NCBI RefSeq assembly: GCF_041287255.1
Contig: NZ_JBGGTX010000001.1
Span: 682,001 to 746,000, forward strand
Length of the DNA: 64,000 bases
Source: Tamlana flava
GTDB lineage: Bacteria > Bacteroidota > Bacteroidia > Flavobacteriales > Flavobacteriaceae
Direction of reading: 5' to 3'
In this document: one piece after another, positions 1 through 8,794 of the stretch
Numbering within the stretch: position 1 is the first letter of the stretch
How the letters are laid out: each line of letters begins with the position of its first letter
The notes under the pieces: generated by a model
Databases searched by the model: none
What the model was told of the DNA's origin: nothing
Seen by the model: the letters and a program-made list of their open reading frames with translations, nothing else
Position numbers and translations under genes: made by a program

Positions 1-3000
1 TCCTGGATCTGGCATTGGTTCACCTTTTACAATACTTTCGTATGTTTTAGCTCTACCAATAACGTCATCAGATTTTACAGTTAAAATCTCACGTAAGGTA
101 CTTGATGCACCATAAGCCTCAAGTGCCCAAACTTCCATCTCACCAAAACGCTGACCACCAAATTGTGCTTTACCACCAAGGGGCTGTTGAGTAATTAATG
201 AGTAAGGTCCAATAGAACGAGCGTGCATTTTATCATCAACCATATGTCCTAGTTTCAACATATAGATAACACCCACCGTTGCCGGTTGGTCAAAACGTTG
301 ACCGGTTCCACCATCATAAAGATAAGTATGCCCGTATCGTGGAATTCCAGCTTCGTCAGTTAATGCATTAATTTGGTCAATATTGGCACCATCAAAGATA
401 GGAGTAGCAAACGTACGCCCTAATTTTTGACCTGCCCAACCTAATACAGTTTCATAAATCTGACCTATGTTCATACGTGAAGGTACCCCAAGAGGGTTCA
501 ATACGATATCAACTGGTGTTCCATCTTCCAAGAATGGCATATCTTCTTGACGAACAATACGCGCAACAATACCCTTGTTACCGTGACGACCCGCCATTTT
601 ATCTCCGACTTTAAGCTTACGTTTTTTAGCAATGTAAACTTTAGCTAATTTAATGATTCCAGCAGGTAATTCATCACCCACAGAAATGGTAAACTTCTCA
701 CGGCGTAAAGAACCTTGTAAGTCGTTTTCCTTGATTTTGTAGTTGTGAATTAAATCAGCAACCAATTGATTGGTATGATCATCTGTCGTCCATTTTCCTG
801 ATATCAAATGAGCATAATCATCAACGGCGTTCAACATTTTTAAAGTGAATTTTTTACCTTTTGGTAATACTTCTTCACCCAAATCATTAAAGATACCTTG
901 CGCTGTTTTACCATTTACGATGTTAAATAGTTTTTCAACCAATACATCCTTTAACTCATCGAACTTTCTGTCGTACTGAGCTTCTAAAGCTAAAATATCA
1001 TCCTTATCTTGAGCTCTTTTACGCTTATCTTTTACGGCTCTGGAGAACAATTTTTTCTCAATTACAACACCATTTAATGAAGGTGAAGCTTTTAAGGAAG
1101 CATCTTTTACATCTCCCGCTTTATCTCCGAATATAGCACGCAATAATTTTTCTTCAGGTGTTGGGTCAGATTCTCCTTTAGGTGTAATCTTACCAATAAG
1201 AATATCGCCAGGCTTAACCTCGGCACCAACGCGAATCATGCCATTTTCATCAAGGTCTTTAGTAGCCTCTTCAGAAACGTTTGGAATATCGTTGGTTAAT
1301 TCTTCATTACCCAACTTAGTATCTCTTACTTCAAGAGAATACTCATCAATATGAATGGATGTAAATATGTCTTCACGAACAACTTTTTCAGAAATCACAA
1401 TCGCATCCTCAAAGTTATATCCTTTCCAAGGCATGAAGGCAACTTTCATATTTCTACCAAGTGCCAACTCACCTTGTTGTGTCGCATAACCTTCACATAA
1501 AACCTGACCTTTGGTTACCTTATCACCTTTAACCACAATTGGTTTAAGGTTTATAGAAGTACCTTGGTTGGTTTTTCTGAATTTCACTAATTGATAGGTT
1601 TTAACATCGCTATCAAAACTTACTTTAGCCTCATCTTCTGTACGGTCGTATCTAATTTTAATTTCATTGGCGTCAACGTAAAGCACCTCTCCAACTCCCT
1701 CTGCATTAATTAATACACGAGAATCTGAAGCCACTTGGCGCTCTAAACCTGTTCCAACAATTGGTGCTTGTGGCAATAATAATGGTACCGCTTGACGCAT
1801 CATGTTAGATCCCATCAACGCACGGTTTGCATCATCATGCTCCAAGAATGGGATTAATGAAGCCGAAATAGATGAAATTTGGTTAGGAGCAACATCTGTA
1901 AAATGGATTGAAGTAGGCTCAATAACCGGGAAATCACCCTCCATTCTGGCAATTACCTTTTCATGCAAAATCTTTCCGTCACCATCAACCTTAACCGTTG
2001 CTTGTGCGATTAATTTTTCTTCTTCTTCCTCTGCACTTAAATATACTGGGGCGTTTTTGATATCTACTACCCCGTTTTCAACAGGACGGTAAGGCGTTTC
2101 AATGAATCCCATGGAGTTCACTTTAGCGTAAACTGAAAGTGAAGAAATTAAACCAATATTTGGTCCCTCCGGTGTCTCAATGGGGCATAAACGTCCGTAG
2201 TGTGTATAGTGAACGTCACGCACCTCGAACCCTGCTCTTTCACGAGAAAGACCTCCAGGTCCAAGAGCCGATAAACGACGCTTGTGAGTAATCTCAGCCA
2301 ATGGATTGGTTTGATCCATGAATTGAGATAGCTGATTCGTACCAAAGAACGAGTTAATTACAGACGATAATGTTTTAGCATTAATCAAGTCGATTGGTGT
2401 AAACACCTCATTATCACGAACGTTCATACGCTCACGAATAGTACGTGCCATACGTGCTAAACCAACGCCAAATTGCTGTGACAATTGCTCACCAACAGTA
2501 CGTACACGACGGTTAGATAAGTGATCAATATCATCAATCTCAGCTTTAGAATTGATAAGCTCGATTAAATATTTAATAATGGTAATTATATCCTCTTTGG
2601 TAAGCACTTGCTTATCCATTTCGATATTAAGACCTAATTTTTTGTTCATTCTGTAACGACCTACTTCCCCTAATGAGTAACGTTGGTCTGAAAAGAACAA
2701 TTTATCTATAATACCGCGCGCAGTTTCTTCATCTGGCGGTTCGGCATTACGTAATTGACGATAAATATGCTCAACAGCCTCCTTTTCAGAGTTTGTCGGA
2801 TCCTTTTGAAGCGTGTTGTGAATGATAGCGTAGTCTGCTTGTTCATTAGATTCTTTATGTAAAAGAATCGTTTTAACATCAGCTTCAATAATTTCCTCTA
2901 TGTTATCTTTATCTAAAATCGTGTCACGATCCAATACAATTTCGTTACGCTCAATAGATACCACTTCACCTGTATCTTCATCAACAAAATCCTCATGCCA

Positions 3001-3741
3001 TGTATTAAGAACACGAGCAGCCAATTTGCGTCCCAAGTATTTTTTCAATCCAGATTTTGAAACTTTAACCTCTTCGGCTAGGTCAAAAATCTCTAAGATA
3101 TCCTTATCACGCTCAAAACCAATTGCACGGAAAAGCGTTGTAACAGGTAACTTTTTCTTTCTATCAATATAGGCATACATAACCTGATTGATATCTGTAG
3201 CAAATTCAATCCAAGATCCTTTGAAAGGAATAACTCTTGCCGAATATAGTTTTGTACCATTGGCATGGAATGATTGACCAAAGAAAACCCCTGGAGAACG
3301 GTGTAATTGAGAAACCACAACACGCTCTGCACCGTTTATAACAAAGGTTCCACTAGGTGTCATGTAAGGTATAGTTCCTAAGTACACATCTTGAACAATG
3401 GTCTCGAAATCCTCATGTTCAGGGTCTGTACAATATAATTTTAACCTTGCCTTTAGCGGAACGCTGTAAGTAAGTCCTCTTTCAATACACTCTTCAATGG
3501 TATATCGTGGTGGATCTACAAAGTAATCTAAAAATTCTAATACAAATTGATTACGAGAATCTGTAATTGGAAAGTTTTCCATGAAGGTATTGTAAAGACC
3601 TTCATCACCTCTTTCTTCAGATTTTGTTTCTAATTGGAAAAAATCCTGGAAGGATTTAATCTGAATATCCAAGAAATCAGGATATTCCGTTCTATTTACA
3701 ATAGAAGAGAAATTTAATCTTTCAGCTTGTGTTGATAACAT
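1..3741 (-). CDS. rpoB: RNA polymerase beta subunit (3' end beyond window)
   Basis: Beta subunit of RNA polymerase, forming one side of the active-site cleft. 1247 codons are visible from ATG at 3741 (protein begins MLSTQAERLNF), still open at base 1 where the translation reads KTYESIVKGEPMPDPG; family length suggests only about 20 residues are missing. The rifampicin pocket is readable around 2200-2340 (SQFMDQTNPLAEITHKRRLSALGPGGLSRER), with wild-type D, H and S at the usual resistance positions. It lies 127 nt behind rplL across a strong hairpin, and rpoC is expected to follow outside the window. Confidence 0.98.
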   Translation of the reverse strand, partial: MLSTQAERLNFSSIVNRTEYPDFLDIQIKSFQDFFQLETKSEERGDEGLYNTFMENFPITDSRNQFVLEFLDYFVDPPRYTIEECIERGLTYSVPLKARLKLYCTDPEHEDFETIVQDVYLGTIPYMTPSGTFVINGAERVVVSQLHRSPGVFFGQSFHANGTKLYSARVIPFKGSWIEFATDINQVMYAYIDRKKKLPVTTLFRAIGFERDKDILEIFDLAEEVKVSKSGLKKYLGRKLAARVLNTWHEDFVDEDTGEVVSIERNEIVLDRDTILDKDNIEEIIEADVKTILLHKESNEQADYAIIHNTLQKDPTNSEKEAVEHIYRQLRNAEPPDEETARGIIDKLFFSDQRYSLGEVGRYRMNKKLGLNIEMDKQVLTKEDIITIIKYLIELINSKAEIDDIDHLSNRRVRTVGEQLSQQFGVGLARMARTIRERMNVRDNEVFTPIDLINAKTLSSVINSFFGTNQLSQFMDQTNPLAEITHKRRLSALGPGGLSRERAGFEVRDVHYTHYGRLCPIETPEGPNIGLISSLSVYAKVNSMGFIETPYRPVENGVVDIKNAPVYLSAEEEEEKLIAQATVKVDGDGKILHEKVIARMEGDFPVIEPTSIHFTDVAPNQISSISASLIPFLEHDDANRALMGSNMMRQAVPLLLPQAPIVGTGLERQVASDSRVLINAEGVGEVLYVDANEIKIRYDRTEDEAKVSFDSDVKTYQLVKFRKTNQGTSINLKPIVVKGDKVTKGQVLCEGYATQQGELALGRNMKVAFMPWKGYNFEDAIVISEKVVREDIFTSIHIDEYSLEVRDTKLGNEELTNDIPNVSEEATKDLDENGMIRVGAEVKPGDILIGKITPKGESDPTPEEKLLRAIFGDKAGDVKDASLKASPSLNGVVIEKKLFSRAVKDKRKRAQDKDDILALEAQYDRKFDELKDVLVEKLFNIVNGKTAQGIFNDLGEEVLPKGKKFTLKMLNAVDDYAHLISGKWTTDDHTNQLVADLIHNYKIKENDLQGSLRREKFTISVGDELPAGIIKLAKVYIAKKRKLKVGDKMAGRHGNKGIVARIVRQEDMPFLEDGTPVDIVLNPLGVPSRMNIGQIYETVLGWAGQKLGRTFATPIFDGANIDQINALTDEAGIPRYGHTYLYDGGTGQRFDQPATVGVIYMLKLGHMVDDKMHARSIGPYSLITQQPLGGKAQFGGQRFGEMEVWALEAYGASSTLREILTVKSDDVIGRAKTYESIVKGEPMPDPG

Positions 3742-3804
3742 CAATGGACGGAATTTTGATTAAAAAAATAGTGAAAGCGTATGTCGTCAATATATACGCA
3801 AAAT

Positions 3805-3845
3805 GGTTTAGGTATTATCCCGCCAAGGCGGGACAAACCTAAACC
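3805..3845 (-). promoter_or_regulatory. Extended hairpin between rplL and rpoB
   Basis: Two nested perfect arms are visible: GGTTTAGGT (3805-3813) with ACCTAAACC (3837-3845), and inside them TCCCGCC (3818-3824) with GGCGGGA (3827-3833) around a two-base loop. No T-run follows in the direction of rpoB, so it does not look like a full terminator. Position suggests partial attenuation or RNase III processing between ribosomal-protein and polymerase genes, as is known in Escherichia coli; that role is inferred. Confidence 0.7.
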
Positions 3846-3868
3846 CTTATGTTTTTGAGTAGCTAAGC

Positions 3869-4246
3869 TTACTTAAGCTCAACCTCAGCTCCAGCTTCTT
3901 CTAACTGTGCTTTTAAAGCCTCTGCTTCGTCTTTAGAAACACCTTCTTTAATTGCGCTAGGTGCACCGTCAACCAATTCTTTAGCTTCTTTTAATCCTAA
4001 ACCAGTTAATTCTTTAACTAATTTAACTACTGCCAATTTAGAAGCACCAGCTGCTTTCAACATTACGTCAAATTCTGTTTGAGCTTCAGCGCTGTCATCG
4101 CCACCAGCAGCAGGACCAGCAGCAACAGCTACAGCTGCAGCAGCAGGCTCGATACCATACTCATCTTTTAATATAGTTGCTAACTCGTTTACTTCTTTAA
4201 CAGTAAGGTTAACTAATTGTTCTGCGAAATCTTTTAAATCTGCCAT
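3869..4246 (-). CDS. rplL: 50S ribosomal protein L7/L12 (bL12)
   Basis: The multicopy stalk protein that recruits translation GTPases to the ribosome. At 125 residues it has the normal length. The N-terminal dimerisation segment (MADLKDFAEQLVNLTVKEV) is followed by an Ala/Gly-rich hinge (about residues 35-50) and the globular C-terminal domain with the conserved KLVKELTGLGLKEAKELVD segment. It sits 62 nt after rplJ, the L10 protein that anchors it, in the usual rplKAJL order. Confidence 0.98.
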   Translation of the reverse strand: MADLKDFAEQLVNLTVKEVNELATILKDEYGIEPAAAAVAVAAGPAAGGDDSAEAQTEFDVMLKAAGASKLAVVKLVKELTGLGLKEAKELVDGAPSAIKEGVSKDEAEALKAQLEEAGAEVELK

Positions 4247-4308
4247 TTTTCTATCGTTTTAATAATTTTGTAATAATATAATTGTAATAAAGTGCGTACT
4301 GCTTAATA

Positions 4309-4830
4309 CTATCCTTCTTTTTCAGATAGTGTTTTAATAATTCCAGCTAATTTTCCCCCACTTGATTTAAGTGCAGAAATAACATTTTTAGCAGGAGATT
4401 GTAGTAATCCTATAATATCTCCCAATAACTCTTCTTTAGACTTGATATCAACTAACATGTCTAATTGATTGTCGCCAATGTAAACAGCTTCCTCAATAAA
4501 AGCACCTTTTAATAAAGGCTTCTCTGATTTTTTGCGGAAGGTTTTAATTAATTTAGCTGGTGCATTACCTGTTTCAGAATACATCACAGATGTATTCCCT
4601 TTTAAAACTGTTGAAAGTTCTCCAAACTCTTTGTCTGAAGCTTCCATTGCTTTTGCAAGTAACGTGTTTTTAACAACTGCCATTTTTACGTTGGCCTTAA
4701 AAGCGGCACGACGTAAATCTGAGGTAGCTCCTGCGTTTAACCCCGAAATATCAGCTAAATAGATATTTGCGTTATTGGCCAATTCTGCTGTTAAGTCCTC
4801 AATTACTTGTGATTTTTCTTCTCTTGTCAT
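4309..4830 (-). CDS. rplJ: 50S ribosomal protein L10 (uL10)
   Basis: Base of the ribosomal stalk, binding 23S rRNA through its N-terminal domain and L7/L12 dimers through its C-terminal helix. 173 residues, starting MTREEKSQVIEDLTAEL, with the family's KNTLLAKA stretch near residue 55. It starts 19 nt after the rplA stop and is followed by rplL. No leader resembling the E. coli L10 autoregulatory site was identified by eye. Confidence 0.97.
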   Translation of the reverse strand: MTREEKSQVIEDLTAELANNANIYLADISGLNAGATSDLRRAAFKANVKMAVVKNTLLAKAMEASDKEFGELSTVLKGNTSVMYSETGNAPAKLIKTFRKKSEKPLLKGAFIEEAVYIGDNQLDMLVDIKSKEELLGDIIGLLQSPAKNVISALKSSGGKLAGIIKTLSEKEG

Positions 4831-4849
4831 AATAAAAGTTTTAACTTAA

Positions 4850-5539
4850 TTAACCAATTTTTGGGTCAACAACAATACTAGGGCTCATGGTAGAAGACAA
4901 GTGAATGCTTTTTACATAAGTTCCTTTTGCAGTTGTTGGTTTTAATTTAATTAATGTTTGAATCAATTCATTTGCGTTTCCAGCAATTTTATCAGCACTA
5001 AATGATGCTTTTCCAATAGCGGCGTGAACAATACCCGTTTTATCAACTTTAAAGTCAATTTTACCAGCCTTTACTTCACTCACCGCTTTTGCAACATCCA
5101 TAGTTACCGTACCGGTTTTTGGATTAGGCATTAAGCCACGAGGACCTAATACACGTCCTAAAGGACCTAATTTACCCATTACACTCGGCATGGTAATGAT
5201 AACATCAACGTCTGTCCAGCCACTCTTGATTTTATCAAGATACTCATCTAAACCAACGTAATCTGCTCCAGCTTCTTTTGCTTCGGCTTCTTTATCTGGT
5301 GTTACCAATGCTAATACTCTCATATCTTTACCAGTACCGTGAGGAAGTGAAACAACACCTCTTACCATTTGATTTGCTTTACGTGGATCTACTCCTAAAC
5401 GCACAGCGATATCAACTGATGCATCAAACTTTGTATTGGTAATTTCTTTAACTAAGGCTGATGCTTCATCTAATGAATACACCCTTCCTTTTTCAATTTT
5501 CGCTAAAGCTTCTTTTTGCTTTCTTGTTAATCTTGCCAT
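4850..5539 (-). CDS. rplA: 50S ribosomal protein L1 (uL1)
   Basis: Protein of the L1 stalk, which helps release deacylated tRNA from the E site. 229 residues, the usual length. The characteristic rRNA-binding segments are present: GPLGRVLGPRGLMPNPKTGT (about residues 125-145) and the final segment with STMSPSIVVDP. It lies 19 nt after rplK; in other bacteria L1 represses translation of its own L11-L1 mRNA, which this spacing would allow, but no specific site was checked. Confidence 0.98.
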   Translation of the reverse strand: MARLTRKQKEALAKIEKGRVYSLDEASALVKEITNTKFDASVDIAVRLGVDPRKANQMVRGVVSLPHGTGKDMRVLALVTPDKEAEAKEAGADYVGLDEYLDKIKSGWTDVDVIITMPSVMGKLGPLGRVLGPRGLMPNPKTGTVTMDVAKAVSEVKAGKIDFKVDKTGIVHAAIGKASFSADKIAGNANELIQTLIKLKPTTAKGTYVKSIHLSSTMSPSIVVDPKIG

Positions 5540-5558
5540 TTTTTAATGCTTTAATAGA

Positions 5559-5996
5559 TTAAGAAGGAAATTTTCCTGTTACGGTAATTCCCATCGATCT
5601 TGCAGTACCAGCAACCATTTTCATAGCAGAACCTACTTCAAACGCATTTAAATCTTGCATTTTGTCTTCTGCGATGGCTTTAATCTGATCCCACGTCACT
5701 TTAGCTACTTTTTTTCGGTTTGGTTCTCCTGAACCTTTTTTCACCTTGGCCGCTTCTAATAATTGTACTGCAGCTGGAGGAGTTTTAATAACAAAGTCAA
5801 ACGACTTGTCTTTGTAAACAGAGATAACCACAGGCAATACTTTACCAGCTTTATCTTGGGTTCTAGCATTAAATTGCTTACAGAATTCCATAATGTTTAC
5901 TCCAGCAGCACCTAAAGCGGGTCCAACCGGTGGCGACGGATTCGCAGCACCTCCCCGAACTTGTAACTTAACTACTTTACCTAATTCTTTTGCCAT
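5559..5996 (-). CDS. rplK: 50S ribosomal protein L11 (uL11)
   Basis: Component of the GTPase-associated centre and target region for thiopeptides. 145 residues, normal length. The N-terminal NTD segment reads VKLQVRGGAANPSPPVGPAL with the conserved proline-rich helix start, and the C-terminal rRNA-binding domain ends GTARSMGITV. It follows nusG by 71 nt and starts the four-gene ribosomal block. Confidence 0.98.
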   Translation of the reverse strand: MAKELGKVVKLQVRGGAANPSPPVGPALGAAGVNIMEFCKQFNARTQDKAGKVLPVVISVYKDKSFDFVIKTPPAAVQLLEAAKVKKGSGEPNRKKVAKVTWDQIKAIAEDKMQDLNAFEVGSAMKMVAGTARSMGITVTGKFPS

Positions 5997-6067
5997 TTTT
6001 AATAATTTAGTCGACGCGCTTTAATTTGGAAGCAAAAACCGCATCATTTTATATAGTGTAACAATTA

Positions 6068-6622
6068 TTATACTTTTTCAACTTGCATATAACTCAATTC
6101 CAATGGTGTTTTTCTTCCGAAAATCTTAACCATAACTTCAAGTTTACGCTTTTCTTCATTTATTTTTTCGATAGTGCCATCAAATCCATTGAATGGTCCA
6201 TCAATAACTTTTACGGTCTCTCCTTTGGTAAATGGAATAGCCACATTTGCTGTTTCATCAACTGAAAGCTCGTCAACTTTGCCGAGCATTCTATTTACTT
6301 CAGATTGCCTTAACGGCACAGGATCTCCTCCTTTTGTTTCACCTAAAAAACCAATTACGTTGGTAACTGATCTTATTATATGAGGAATCTCACCTGTTAA
6401 ATTTGCTTGAATCATAATATATCCAGGAAAAAACACCTTTTCTTTGTGTATTTTTTTTCCGTTTCGTATTTGAATCACGCGCTCTGTTGGCACCAATACT
6501 TGGTCAACATAATCTTGCATACCTAACCGAGCAATTTCATTCTCAATATAGGTTTTGATTTTGTTTTCTTGACCACTTACGGCACGAACAACATACCATT
6601 TTTTTTCACTTACTTCAGACAT
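6068..6622 (-). CDS. nusG: Transcription termination/antitermination factor NusG
   Basis: Binds RNA polymerase and couples it to Rho or to the ribosome. 184 residues from ATG at 6622 (MSEVSEKKWYVVRAVSGQE). An in-frame TTG at 6640 would add six residues, but ATG places the start 19 nt after the secE stop and matches family N-termini, so it is preferred. The NGN domain (about 9-115) contains FFPGYIMIQ, and the C-terminal KOW domain contains GETVKVIDGPFNGFDGTIE. The secE-nusG-rplK order is conserved. Confidence 0.97.
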   Translation of the reverse strand: MSEVSEKKWYVVRAVSGQENKIKTYIENEIARLGMQDYVDQVLVPTERVIQIRNGKKIHKEKVFFPGYIMIQANLTGEIPHIIRSVTNVIGFLGETKGGDPVPLRQSEVNRMLGKVDELSVDETANVAIPFTKGETVKVIDGPFNGFDGTIEKINEEKRKLEVMVKIFGRKTPLELSYMQVEKV

Positions 6623-6640
6623 AACTTCTCTTTTTTCCAA

Positions 6641-6835
6641 TTAACCAATCCATTGAAAGTAAGCTGTAATAACTTTACTAAATACCGTATCAACACCCCA
6701 AATGGCAAGAGAAAATATAATTGAAAATACCGCAACCAAAACTGTTAAGCTTTGTCCCTCTGCCCATGTGGGCCAAGACACATTATTCTTAAGTTCTCCG
6801 AATGATTCTTTTATATAATTTACAAATCCAGCCAT
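6641..6835 (-). CDS. secE: Preprotein translocase subunit SecE
   Basis: Small essential subunit clamping the two halves of SecY. 64 residues from ATG at 6835 (MAGFVNYIKESFGELKNNVSW), the short single-span form typical of most bacteria. The conserved cytoplasmic helix with VSWPT precedes one membrane segment (about 29-52). A longer open frame continues upstream only because it reads through the tRNA-Trp gene; the ATG is 50 nt downstream of the tRNA, so the tRNA, secE and nusG are probably on one transcript and separated by processing. Confidence 0.95.
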   Translation of the reverse strand: MAGFVNYIKESFGELKNNVSWPTWAEGQSLTVLVAVFSIIFSLAIWGVDTVFSKVITAYFQWIG

Positions 6836-6885
6836 TTTTATTGTTTTTTTAAAGTAATTTGAAATGGTATTCAACTTTATCATTG

Positions 6886-6958
6886 CACGGGTTGAGAGAC
6901 TCGAACTCCCGACACCTGGTTTTGGAGACCAGTGCTCTACCAACTGAGCTAAACCCGT
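6886..6958 (-). tRNA. tRNA-Trp (CCA)
   Basis: 73-nt cloverleaf read on the minus strand. The acceptor ACGGGTT pairs with AACCCGT, the anticodon loop is CTCCAAA (anticodon CCA), and the T arm carries GTTCGAGTC. The discriminator is G and the 3' CCA is not fully encoded. It sits between tuf and secE, a common bacterial arrangement. Confidence 0.97.
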
Positions 6959-7022
6959 AAACATAAGTCAAGGTATTCCGAAAAATACGGAATACCTTAG
7001 CTTAATAATTATTTCAACTGTA

Positions 7023-8210
7023 TTAGTCTAAAATCTCAGTTACCTGACCAGCACCTACAGTTCTACCACCTTCACGGATAGCGAAACGTAAACCTACGTT
7101 CATTGCAATTGGTTGAATCAATTCAACAGTGATAGTTAAGTTATCTCCTGGCATTACCATTTCAACACCGCTTGGAAGCGCAATGTTTCCAGTTACGTCA
7201 GTTGTACGAACGTAGAACTGTGGACGGTAGTTGTTGTGGAATGGAGTGTGACGTCCACCTTCTTCTTTTTTAAGGATATAAACCTCAGCTTTGAATTTTT
7301 TGTGAGGAGTTACAGAACCTGGTTTAGTGATTACCATACCTCTAGAGATTTGAGTTTTCTCAATACCTCTTAACAAGATACCAGCGTTATCACCAGCTTC
7401 ACCTCTATCTAATATTTGACGGAACATTTCAATACCAGTAATGGTAGAAGTTAATTTTTCAGCACCCATACCGATAATCTCTACAGGGTCACCAGTTTTA
7501 GCAATACCAGTTTCAATACGACCAGTTGCTACAGTACCACGACCTGTAATAGAGAATACGTCTTCAATCGGCATCAAGAAAGGCTTATCCATATCACGAA
7601 CAGGCTCTTCAATCCAAGTATCACATGCTTCCATTAATTCCATTACAGTATCTACCCATTTTTGCTCACCGTTAAGTGCACCTAAAGCAGAACCAGAAAT
7701 TACAGGACCATTATCTCCATCGTACTCATAGAAGTTCAATAAATCTCTAACTTCCATGTCTACTAATTCTAATAACTCTTCATCATCCACCATATCAACT
7801 TTGTTTAAGAAAACAACGATGCGAGGAATACCTACTTGACGACCTAACAAGATGTGCTCACGAGTTTGTGGCATTGGACCATCAGTTGCAGCTACCACTA
7901 AAATAGCGCCATCCATTTGAGCAGCACCAGTTACCATGTTTTTTACGTAATCCGCGTGACCTGGACAGTCAACGTGCGCATAGTGACGATTAGCTGTTTG
8001 ATATTCTACGTGAGATGTATTAATTGTGATACCTCTTTCTTTTTCTTCTGGTGCGTTATCAATTTGGTCGAATGATTTTGCTTCTGAGAAACCTGCATCA
8101 GCTAATACTTTAGTAATAGCAGCAGTTAAAGTTGTTTTACCGTGATCTACGTGTCCAATTGTACCAATGTTTAAGTGTGGTTTTGAACGATCGAAAGTTG
8201 CCTTTGCCAT
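7023..8210 (-). CDS. tuf: Elongation factor Tu
   Basis: GTPase delivering aminoacyl-tRNA to the ribosomal A site. 395 residues, the normal length. Visible motifs are the P-loop GHVDHGKTTL (about 18-27), the switch I threonine in RGITINTSHVEY, DCPGHADYVKNM, and NKVDMVDDEELL for guanine specificity; the C-terminal barrel ends with GGRTVGAGQV. It is flanked by tRNA genes on both sides and lies 67 nt behind tRNA-Thr(GGT). No Shine-Dalgarno sequence is visible upstream, only an A/T-rich leader, as usual in this group. Confidence 0.99.
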   Translation of the reverse strand: MAKATFDRSKPHLNIGTIGHVDHGKTTLTAAITKVLADAGFSEAKSFDQIDNAPEEKERGITINTSHVEYQTANRHYAHVDCPGHADYVKNMVTGAAQMDGAILVVAATDGPMPQTREHILLGRQVGIPRIVVFLNKVDMVDDEELLELVDMEVRDLLNFYEYDGDNGPVISGSALGALNGEQKWVDTVMELMEACDTWIEEPVRDMDKPFLMPIEDVFSITGRGTVATGRIETGIAKTGDPVEIIGMGAEKLTSTITGIEMFRQILDRGEAGDNAGILLRGIEKTQISRGMVITKPGSVTPHKKFKAEVYILKKEEGGRHTPFHNNYRPQFYVRTTDVTGNIALPSGVEMVMPGDNLTITVELIQPIAMNVGLRFAIREGGRTVGAGQVTEILD

Positions 8211-8277
8211 GTTTTTTAAATAATTTTAATCTTAGTTATAAATAATATTAGTGTATTCTAATTTTCTTCTAATATAG

Positions 8278-8349
8278 AGCCAATGACGAGATTTGAACTC
8301 GTGACCTCTTCCTTACCAAGGAAACGCTCTACCCCTGAGCTACACCGGC
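8278..8349 (-). tRNA. tRNA-Thr (GGT)
   Basis: 72-nt cloverleaf on the minus strand. The acceptor GCCGGTG pairs with CATTGGC (two G-U pairs), the anticodon loop is TTGGTAA (anticodon GGT), the D arm is GCTCAGGGGTAGAGC and the T arm carries GTTCAAATC. The CCA end is not encoded. Last of four tRNAs before tuf. Confidence 0.97.
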
Positions 8350-8374
8350 TTTACATTTACGATTGCCGATTTTA

Positions 8375-8393
8375 GATTTACGATTCGTAAATC
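8375..8393. repeat. Perfect inverted repeat in tRNA spacer
   Basis: GATTTACGA and TCGTAAATC flank one base between tRNA-Thr(GGT) and tRNA-Gly. The surrounding spacer repeats words such as ATTTACGATT and TCGTAAAT. It may be an RNA-processing hairpin between tRNAs or part of an AT-rich simple-sequence family. Confidence 0.5.
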
Positions 8394-8420
8394 GCACATC
8401 GTGTAACTCGTAAATTATTG

Positions 8421-8493
8421 AGCGGGAGACCGGGTTCGAACCGGCGACATTCAGCTTGGAAGGCTGACGCTCTACCAACTGAGCTACTCCCGC
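8421..8493 (-). tRNA. tRNA-Gly (TCC)
   Basis: 73-nt cloverleaf on the minus strand. The acceptor GCGGGAG pairs with CTCCCGC, the anticodon stem TCAGC/GCTGA encloses the loop CTTCCAA (anticodon TCC), and the T arm carries GTTCGAACC. Discriminator T; CCA not encoded. Confidence 0.97.
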
Positions 8494-8551
8494 AATTTGA
8501 TGAAGATTTTTAAATCGTGATTCGAAAATCTGACATCTTAAATTTTAAATG

Positions 8552-8634
8552 TGGGGAGAGCAGGATTCGAACCTGCGAAGTTAAAAAACAACAGATTTAC
8601 AGTCTGTCCTCGTTGGCCGCTTGAGTATCTCCCC
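8552..8634 (-). tRNA. tRNA-Tyr (GTA)
   Basis: 83-nt class II tRNA on the minus strand with a long variable arm. The acceptor GGGGAGA pairs with TCTCCCC, the anticodon stem ACAGA/TCTGT encloses CTGTAAA (anticodon GTA), and the T arm carries GTTCGAATC. The discriminator is A. Confidence 0.97.
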
Positions 8635-8670
8635 CAATTTTAAATTAATCCCATTTTTTTAATGAACTTG

Positions 8671-8744
8671 AGCCGATGGAGGGACTCGAACCCACGACCT
8701 GCTGATTACAAATCAGCTGCTCTAGCCAGCTGAGCTACATCGGC
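8671..8744 (-). tRNA. tRNA-Thr (TGT)
   Basis: 74-nt cloverleaf on the minus strand. The acceptor GCCGATG pairs with CATCGGC, the anticodon stem GCTGA/TCAGC encloses TTTGTAA (anticodon TGT), and the T arm carries GTTCGAGTC. It is the first gene of the tRNA-tuf transcription unit, directly behind a promoter and hairpin at 8764-8824. Confidence 0.97.
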
Positions 8745-8763
8745 TTTTTATGCCTTTTGAGCA

Positions 8764-8793
8764 TAAAAAAAAGCCCGTTATTTCTAACGGACT
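8764..8793 (-). terminator. Intrinsic terminator of hpf within the tRNA-tuf leader
   Basis: On the minus strand AGTCCGTTA and TAACGGGCT form a nine-pair stem around a short loop, followed by eight T. It lies 50 nt after the hpf stop and should end the xerC-hpf transcript. It also lies immediately downstream of the promoter at 8795-8824, so transcripts made from that promoter begin with the same hairpin. Confidence 0.85.
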
Positions 8794-8794
8794 G

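Noticed and set aside
6641..6964. 107-residue frame for secE beginning inside tRNA-Trp
   Set aside because: The first 43 residues are a translation of the tRNA-Trp gene; the ATG at 6835 gives a normal 64-residue SecE.
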